Assembly: GCA_004357005.1 (NCBI GenBank)
Contig: SMWH01000097.1
Coordinates: forward strand, 1 to 10,869
DNA: 10,869 bases
Direction of reading: 5' to 3'
Source: Gammaproteobacteria bacterium
Lineage (GTDB): Bacteria; Pseudomonadota; Gammaproteobacteria; SMWH01
Under the pieces are notes generated by a model. That model was given only the letters and a program-made list of their open reading frames with translations. It did no database searches and had not been told where the DNA came from. The position numbers and the translations under genes were made by a program. Of the stretch, positions 6,583-10,869 are shown in pieces; within the stretch, counting starts at the first letter, position 1, and each line of letters opens with the position of its first letter.

Positions 6583-8048
6583 TTTTCGTTTTCCAGCGCC
6601 TCGATCAAAGCCTGCAGATACGGTGCAAAGCGCCGCCCCCGCCCCACGGACGAGGCGTACAAGGGTCGTCGCACCTGAGCCATGCTGGCGGTACGCACCG
6701 GGCGGCGATCCACCGCAGGGTTGAGACAGGCCGCGTCCCACTCCAACCCCAGGAACTCCAGCAACGCGCGCACTACCAGCTCCGGATTCTCCACTAACTG
6801 CTCGTATCGAACCGTGAGCATCCGTTCACCAAGCAGCGTCTGCCAGTGTTGCATCAGCTTGCGGTACCAGCGGTAGTGCCTTCCGAGTTCGGACAACTCG
6901 TAGCTGTACTCCTGCCCCGTGCCGAACAGGGTCGTATAACAGGAAAAACAGTTATCCAGCGGATCGCGCTCACAATGAATGATGCGGGCATCCGGCAGGG
7001 CCATCGCGATGAGTCCGCAACACAGGTAATTGAGCAGCATTTTGTCCGTCGCCACCGGACTCCCCGATGCTTTGCCGCGCAGATACTCCAAATACGCTTT
7101 GGACATCTGCTCCAGCTCGCCGCTGGTCATCTGCGCGACACCCGCGGGATAGCCTCCGCGCGAAGTCAGTAGCTGATCCAGCTTCCCCACCAGTTGTGGA
7201 AAGGCCGTCAACTCACCGGCACTGGTGACCTCCCCGTGACGGGAGATGATCTGCTCCACCAGGGTCGAGCCCGAGCGCGGCATGCCGACGATGAACACCG
7301 GCCGCGGTTCAGAAGAAAAAGTGTTGGCTCGTTCGGGAAGCGATGCGAAGGCATTAATCGTTGATTCGATCAGATCGCGATACGCGTCAAAGTCATAGTC
7401 GATGAGTTTGCGCTTTGCCACCGCGCCGGCGCGGTAGTGTTCCATGGCCCCTTCGTCGTCGCCCAGATCTTCGTGGGCTTTGCCCAGGGCGTAGTTGAAG
7501 GAGATCACCTCGTTGGTGGCGATGCCGGGCCGAGCCACCTCCGCCGTCATGATCTCAATCGTGGGATCACCGCTGTCGAAACGTTTCAGTCTTGCCAGCG
7601 AGTTCCAGGCGTCGCCAAAACCCGGCACCAGGCGCACCGCTTCGTTCAGCGCTTCCCGCGCCGCGTCCAGGTCTCCCGCCTCGGTGTAGAGCGTTCCAAG
7701 ATCTGCCCAGACCTGGGCATTGCCGGGTTTGCGTTGCAACAACCGCTTGGCGGAAGCGATGGCCGCCTCGTGGTCACCAACTTCCCGCTGGCACTGGGCC
7801 AGATCACTCAGCCAGCCGGTATTGGCGGGATCCAGGTCACAGGCCTGGGCCATCAGGCGCACCCCCTCTTCAGCGAAACCCAGGGCGCGCGCGATGGTTC
7901 CCAGCAGGTGCACCGTGGGCGCGTGGTCGGGGTTGTCTTCCAGAATGTTCCGGCATAACTTTTCTGCCTCGGCGTACTGTTGCGCCTGGAAGCGTCCCTG
8001 CGCCTGGGAAAAGGCTTGTGGGGTGCTGTCACTGTCTGCCGGGCTCAT
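6579..8048 (-). CDS. TPR-repeat sulfotransferase family protein
   Basis: 489 residues from the ATG at 8048 (a GTG at 8051 would add one). Residues 1 to about 235 are TPR-type helical pairs (for example AEAEKLCRNILEDNPDHAPTVH, then WADLGTLYTEAGDLDAAREAL). The sulfotransferase domain (Sulfotransfer_3 type) starts at about 250: FIVGMPRSGSTLVEQ is the 5'-phosphosulfate-binding loop (GMPRSGSTL at about 255-263) and IIHCERDPLDNCFS (about 356-369) is the 3'-phosphate-binding region. The C-terminal VGRGRRFAPYLQAL is typical of TPR-sulfotransferases. It should transfer sulfate from PAPS; the acceptor is unknown. No signal peptide or membrane segment is seen. It follows the aminotransferase gene by 13 bp, so the two are probably one operon. 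Its stop overlaps that of the convergent SPOR gene. Confidence 0.9.
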   Translation of the reverse strand: MSPADSDSTPQAFSQAQGRFQAQQYAEAEKLCRNILEDNPDHAPTVHLLGTIARALGFAEEGVRLMAQACDLDPANTGWLSDLAQCQREVGDHEAAIASAKRLLQRKPGNAQVWADLGTLYTEAGDLDAAREALNEAVRLVPGFGDAWNSLARLKRFDSGDPTIEIMTAEVARPGIATNEVISFNYALGKAHEDLGDDEGAMEHYRAGAVAKRKLIDYDFDAYRDLIESTINAFASLPERANTFSSEPRPVFIVGMPRSGSTLVEQIISRHGEVTSAGELTAFPQLVGKLDQLLTSRGGYPAGVAQMTSGELEQMSKAYLEYLRGKASGSPVATDKMLLNYLCCGLIAMALPDARIIHCERDPLDNCFSCYTTLFGTGQEYSYELSELGRHYRWYRKLMQHWQTLLGERMLTVRYEQLVENPELVVRALLEFLGLEWDAACLNPAVDRRPVRTASMAQVRRPLYASSVGRGRRFAPYLQALIEALENEN

Positions 8049-8061
8049 CACGAATCGTCGA

Positions 8062-9261
8062 TCACAGAATGGTATCGAACACCTGAATCAGGCGATCCAC
8101 CTCGGCTTCGGTGTTGTAATGAATCATGGAAACACGCACTACACCGTTTTGAGGCGCCAGGCCCAGATCCTCGATGAGTCGCACCGAGTAGAAGTGGCCG
8201 TAACGTATGCCAATGCCATGGGGGTCAACCGCTTCCACGATGGCTTTCGAATCACGCCCCACCACCACGAAACTGATCGTGGATACGCGCTCAGCGGATC
8301 CCGATGACGGCGCCCCGAACACTTTTACACCCGGCTTGCCGGCGAGAAAGGTCAAAAGCCGGTCCGCCAGTTGCTGCTCGTAGGCCGCAATAAGATCAAA
8401 GGGCTCGATCACGTCGTGCCGCCGGGCAAGGCTTTCGATATAGTCACGAATCGCCGTGCAACCCCACGCCAGTTCATAATTGGGGTTTCCGGGTTGCAGT
8501 TTGTTCGGGATCGAATCCCGCGGAATGACATAGTGATTGACGTTGTCGAGATCCAGCAACGCGTCGTAATCTCCGTACATGATGGCGCAGTGGGGGCCGA
8601 AAACCTTGTAAGTACTCCAGATATAGAAGTCCGGACGCAGGGCCTGCATATCCATGCGTCGGTGCGACGCCCATGCGACACCATCAACACAAACCCTCAC
8701 GCCCGCGTCGTGGGCAATGTCCGTCAACTCCGTCACCGGGTTGATGGTGCCGAGAATGTTGGACACATGGTTGAAAGCGATAAAACGGGTGCGTTCCGTC
8801 AATAACCCTCTGAGATCATCGGGCTCCAACCGCCAGGTATCCGGGTTGTGTTTCCACCAGCGCACTTCCACTCCGTGTTTTTCCATGGCCACCCAGGGCC
8901 CGATATTGGCTTCATGATCATGCCGGCAGACGATGATCTCATCGCCCTCCTCAAAACGGCTGGCCATCGCTTCCGCCAGCAGGCGTGTAAGCATGGTCGC
9001 CGAGGAACCGAATACGATTTCTTCAACCCGCGAGGAGTTCATGAATACCGCCATGGCAGCCTGGGCGTGCTTCAGATGGGTGGCGGCTTCTTCTGACACC
9101 GCATAAGTGGCGCCGTGCTGCACGTTGCAGTTGAGCAGATAATCCTCGATCAATTCAGGAACATTGCGCAGGGTCTGGGACCCGCCGGCGTTGTCGAGAA
9201 AGACGAACCCCGATTCCAGCGCGGGGAAGTGGGAACGGACGAACTCCAGATCAAGATTCAT
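8062..9261 (-). CDS. Class V aminotransferase-like PLP enzyme, cysteine desulfurase-related, lacking the catalytic Cys
   Basis: 399 residues. The fold is that of SufS/Csd-type PLP enzymes: FLDNAGGSQ (21-29), HDHEANIGPW (114-123), SNILGTINPV (167-176), the PLP-ring Asp193 in CVDGVAWASHRRMD, and the Schiff-base Lys219 in WSTYKVFGPH. It resembles the VC1184-like subfamily (TIGR01976), from memory. In SufS the nucleophilic Cys lies in a loop of the type RTGHHCAQP; here the equivalent is RYGHFYSVR (353-361), with Tyr358 at the Cys position. Desulfurase activity by the usual persulfide route is therefore unlikely; a lyase, epimerase or aminotransferase reaction is possible. The ATG at 9261 gives the expected N-terminus, though no clear ribosome-binding site precedes it. 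It is the first of a pair with the sulfotransferase gene. Confidence 0.9.
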   Translation of the reverse strand: MNLDLEFVRSHFPALESGFVFLDNAGGSQTLRNVPELIEDYLLNCNVQHGATYAVSEEAATHLKHAQAAMAVFMNSSRVEEIVFGSSATMLTRLLAEAMASRFEEGDEIIVCRHDHEANIGPWVAMEKHGVEVRWWKHNPDTWRLEPDDLRGLLTERTRFIAFNHVSNILGTINPVTELTDIAHDAGVRVCVDGVAWASHRRMDMQALRPDFYIWSTYKVFGPHCAIMYGDYDALLDLDNVNHYVIPRDSIPNKLQPGNPNYELAWGCTAIRDYIESLARRHDVIEPFDLIAAYEQQLADRLLTFLAGKPGVKVFGAPSSGSAERVSTISFVVVGRDSKAIVEAVDPHGIGIRYGHFYSVRLIEDLGLAPQNGVVRVSMIHYNTEAEVDRLIQVFDTIL

Positions 9262-9302
9262 CGGCGAGCCGAGAAGGTGGCGGTTGGTGGATGTGGAACA
9301 AC

Positions 9303-9387
9303 AAACGGGACAGGTTCGTTTTTTTTCTGCCCTTCCGGGTAGCTAGCATACCGGCAAACCGAGCTGAAAAACGAACCTGTCCCGTTT
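9303..9387. repeat. 85-bp element with 21-bp perfect inverted ends
   Basis: The left arm at 9303-9323 (AAACGGGACAGGTTCG then TTTTT) and the right arm at 9367-9387 (AAAAACGAACCTGTCCCG then TTT) are perfect reverse complements over 21 bp, separated by 43 bp. The loop contains a small inner symmetry GGTA-GCTAGCA-TACC. The outermost two bases of the right arm are part of the TAA stop of the permease gene on the - strand. No short target-site duplication is obvious. It could be a miniature inverted-repeat or REP/BIME-like element; a simple intrinsic terminator is less likely because no T-tract follows the stem. Confidence 0.85.
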
Positions 9388-10585
9388 ATTCGGTGCGGAG
9401 GGCATCCACGGGCTCCAGGGAGGCGGCGCGCCGGGCCGGCAGGACGCCGGCGATGAGCCCGATGACAATGGCCACGCCCAGGGCCAGGAACACGAATTGA
9501 AAGGACGTATGGATCGGCAACGCGGGAACCGTCAGCTTGATCAGCAAAGCCAGTCCGCCGCCGATCACCAGCCCACCCAGACCACCGATCGCGGCGAGTA
9601 CTACCGCTTCGCCGAGAAACAGTCCCAGCACCTGTTCATACTCGGCGCCCAGTGCCCGGAGCAGGCCGATCTCGCTGGTGCGCTCCCGCACGGAGATGGT
9701 CATGATGGTGAAGATACCAACCCCGCCCACCAGCAGCGAGATCCCGCCGAGCGCACCCACGGCGAAAGTCAGAACGTCCAGAATGGAACCCAACACATCC
9801 AGCATCTGATCCTGACTGGTGATGGTGACGTCTTCGCCGCCATGCCGCGCGCTGAGCAGGCGTTTTATGCTGGCGATGATTTCATCCACCGGCGCGCCCT
9901 GCTCATACAACAGGTCAATCTCCATCAGACCTTCGCGATTGAACAGGCCCAGTGCGCGCGCCACGGGAATATAGACCGTGTCGTCCATGTCGAAACCGAG
10001 TATGTTGCCCTTGGACTCCATGACGCCGATCACACGGTACCGGTCCCCACCAACGCGAATACGCGCACCCAGGGGATTCCGGGTTCCGAACAGCTCATCA
10101 CGCATCTTGCTGCCCAGCACCGCAAAAGCGCGCGGTGCACGGGGATCGTCATCGGGCAGGAAACCACCGATGGCGATGTCAAAACTGAAAGCCTCCGGGA
10201 ACCCGGGGGAGGTCCCATACACGGTAGTGCGACGCTGCCGACCGTTTCCCTTTACCTGCGCGTTTCCCTGAGTAAAGGCAACGGACTCTTTTATGTACGG
10301 GAGCCGCCTCAGGGCTTCGGAATCTTCGATGGACAAGGGGCGTACGCTGCCGAACACGCCGATGGAAGCGCCAAAGGTCGTGGCCTTGCCGGGGTTGATG
10401 GCAATGAGCGTGGTGCCGAACTGAGTGAACTCATCCAGCACGTAACGATGTATTCCCTCGCCGATGGAGGTGAGCAGCACCACCGCCGCGATGCCGATGG
10501 CGATCCCCAACGCCGTCAGAAAGGACCGCAGGCGATGAGCGATAACGGAACCAATCGTCAGTTTGAGAAAGTCTTTCCAGATCAT
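9386..10585 (-). CDS. ABC transporter permease, MacB/FtsX type
   Basis: 399 residues, with no ATPase domain, so it is a stand-alone permease. The first transmembrane helix is at about 20-42 (RSFLTALGIAIGIAAVVLL). A MacB_PCD-type periplasmic domain follows (about 43-265, including GTTLIAINPG, VLGSKMRDELFG and YRVIGVM). The C-terminal FtsX domain has three helices at about 270-296, 320-350 and 362-384. The coupling helix VRERTSEIGLLRALGA (299-314) and the ending PARRAASLEPVDALRTE are family hallmarks. MacB-type systems drive export across the envelope by mechanotransmission; the substrate here is not known. A second permease of the same type lies directly upstream, and the ATPase and periplasmic adaptor would be expected beyond the right edge. 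The start ATG at 10585 lies 76 bp after the upstream stop, behind a REP-like element. Confidence 0.93.
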   Translation of the reverse strand: MIWKDFLKLTIGSVIAHRLRSFLTALGIAIGIAAVVLLTSIGEGIHRYVLDEFTQFGTTLIAINPGKATTFGASIGVFGSVRPLSIEDSEALRRLPYIKESVAFTQGNAQVKGNGRQRRTTVYGTSPGFPEAFSFDIAIGGFLPDDDPRAPRAFAVLGSKMRDELFGTRNPLGARIRVGGDRYRVIGVMESKGNILGFDMDDTVYIPVARALGLFNREGLMEIDLLYEQGAPVDEIIASIKRLLSARHGGEDVTITSQDQMLDVLGSILDVLTFAVGALGGISLLVGGVGIFTIMTISVRERTSEIGLLRALGAEYEQVLGLFLGEAVVLAAIGGLGGLVIGGGLALLIKLTVPALPIHTSFQFVFLALGVAIVIGLIAGVLPARRAASLEPVDALRTE

Positions 10586-10589
10586 TTTC

Positions 10590-10655
10590 TATTCGATTCG
10601 CGGCTGGAAAGCCGCTCCTGCAAAACTTCGCTCCTGAAAAAAGCCGCTCCTGCAA
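10590..10655 (-). repeat. REP-like element with degenerate partial copies
   Basis: Read on the - strand, the core GGAGCGGCTTTCCAGCCGCG (10618 to 10599) has a perfect 6-bp stem (GCGGCT 10600-10605, AGCCGC 10610-10615) around a 4-nt loop. Such GGAGCGGCTT-led hairpins resemble REP elements of pseudomonads and xanthomonads. The 16-bp sequence AAAGCCGCTCCTGCAA occurs at 10608-10623 and again at 10640-10655, and a shorter version (CTTCGCTCCTGAAAA) lies between, so one complete REP is followed by half copies. It fills most of the gap between the two permease genes. Confidence 0.75.
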
Positions 10656-10661
10656 TTGCTG

Positions 10662-10869
10662 CTACCGTCTGGCCAAAGCCTCCACCGGATCCAGATCAGC
10701 AGCGCGCCGGGCGGGCATGATGCCAAAAACCAACCCGCTCGCCAACGCCGTCACCGTCGCGGCGATGACGGCCCAAAGCGGCGCACCCACCGGGAGTTCC
10801 GGATACAACTGTCCGATTGCCCAGCTCCCCAGTTGCCCGCGAGCAAGCCCGGCGGCCGCCCCGAAACCG
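10662..10869 (-). CDS. ABC transporter permease, MacB/FtsX type, C-terminal end only
   Basis: The gene enters from the right edge; 68 codons plus the TAG stop (10664-10662) are visible. The translation shows a hydrophobic helix (PLWAVIAATVTALASGLVFG) running into IMPARRAADLDPVEALARR, the standard end of FtsX-domain permeases and closely parallel to the VLPARRAASLEPVDALRTE end of the next gene. It is therefore a second permease of the same type in the same orientation. The two may form a heterodimer, or result from a tandem duplication that has since diverged. It is incomplete because of the window edge, not because of a mutation. Confidence 0.85.
   Translation of the reverse strand, partial: GFGAAAGLARGQLGSWAIGQLYPELPVGAPLWAVIAATVTALASGLVFGIMPARRAADLDPVEALARR

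Noticed and set aside
9303..9387. Intrinsic terminator for the permease gene
   Set aside because: The loop is 43 nt long and no T-tract follows the stem on either strand; the T-run is inside the arm. A terminator function is not excluded but is not what the structure suggests first.
9497..10720. 407-codon open frame on the + strand
   Set aside because: It is antisense to the permease genes, rich in Gln/His/Asp as expected for a shadow frame, and has no membrane or domain pattern.

Overview
The window is gene-dense, GC-rich chromosomal DNA, most likely from a gammaproteobacterium. The clearest support is the run priA - argS - SPOR-domain protein, which matches the conserved order I know from Pseudomonas and relatives, where hslVU usually follows. 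REP-like repeats near the right edge also fit that group. The genus cannot be told from the sequence.

Left part (1-1676). A 13-bp tandem repeat with a GATC in every unit sits just upstream of a gene for a methyltransferase-fold protein with a predicted signal peptide (87-845). An 831-bp stretch without a convincing gene follows. It holds the strongest unexplained signal in the window: eight DnaA-box-like 9-mers between 1042 and 1527. Six of them form two three-box arrays with identical spacing and orientation, and a 34% GC stretch lies between the first box and the first array. This could be a replication origin, a DnaA-titrating or DnaA-reactivating locus, or a DnaA-controlled priA promoter region. 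No dnaA, dnaN or gyrB gene is visible. An 18-bp perfect palindrome lies between the boxes and priA.

Central part (1677-6582, + strand). priA encodes the replication-restart helicase, argS encodes arginyl-tRNA synthetase, and a third gene encodes an FtsN-like membrane-anchored SPOR protein. The last codons and stop of priA form the first unit of a 53-bp tandem repeat of about 3.5 copies that fills much of the priA-argS gap.

Right part (6579-10869, - strand). Read in the direction of transcription: the 3' end of one MacB/FtsX-type permease gene (cut by the window edge), a REP-like element, a complete second permease of the same type, an 85-bp element with 21-bp inverted ends that overlaps the permease stop codon, a class V aminotransferase-like PLP enzyme lacking the catalytic cysteine of cysteine desulfurases, and a TPR-sulfotransferase. 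The last two are 13 bp apart and probably co-transcribed. The sulfotransferase and SPOR genes converge and their stop codons overlap within the four bases TTAG.

No rRNA, tRNA, CRISPR array, transposase gene or phage gene was seen.
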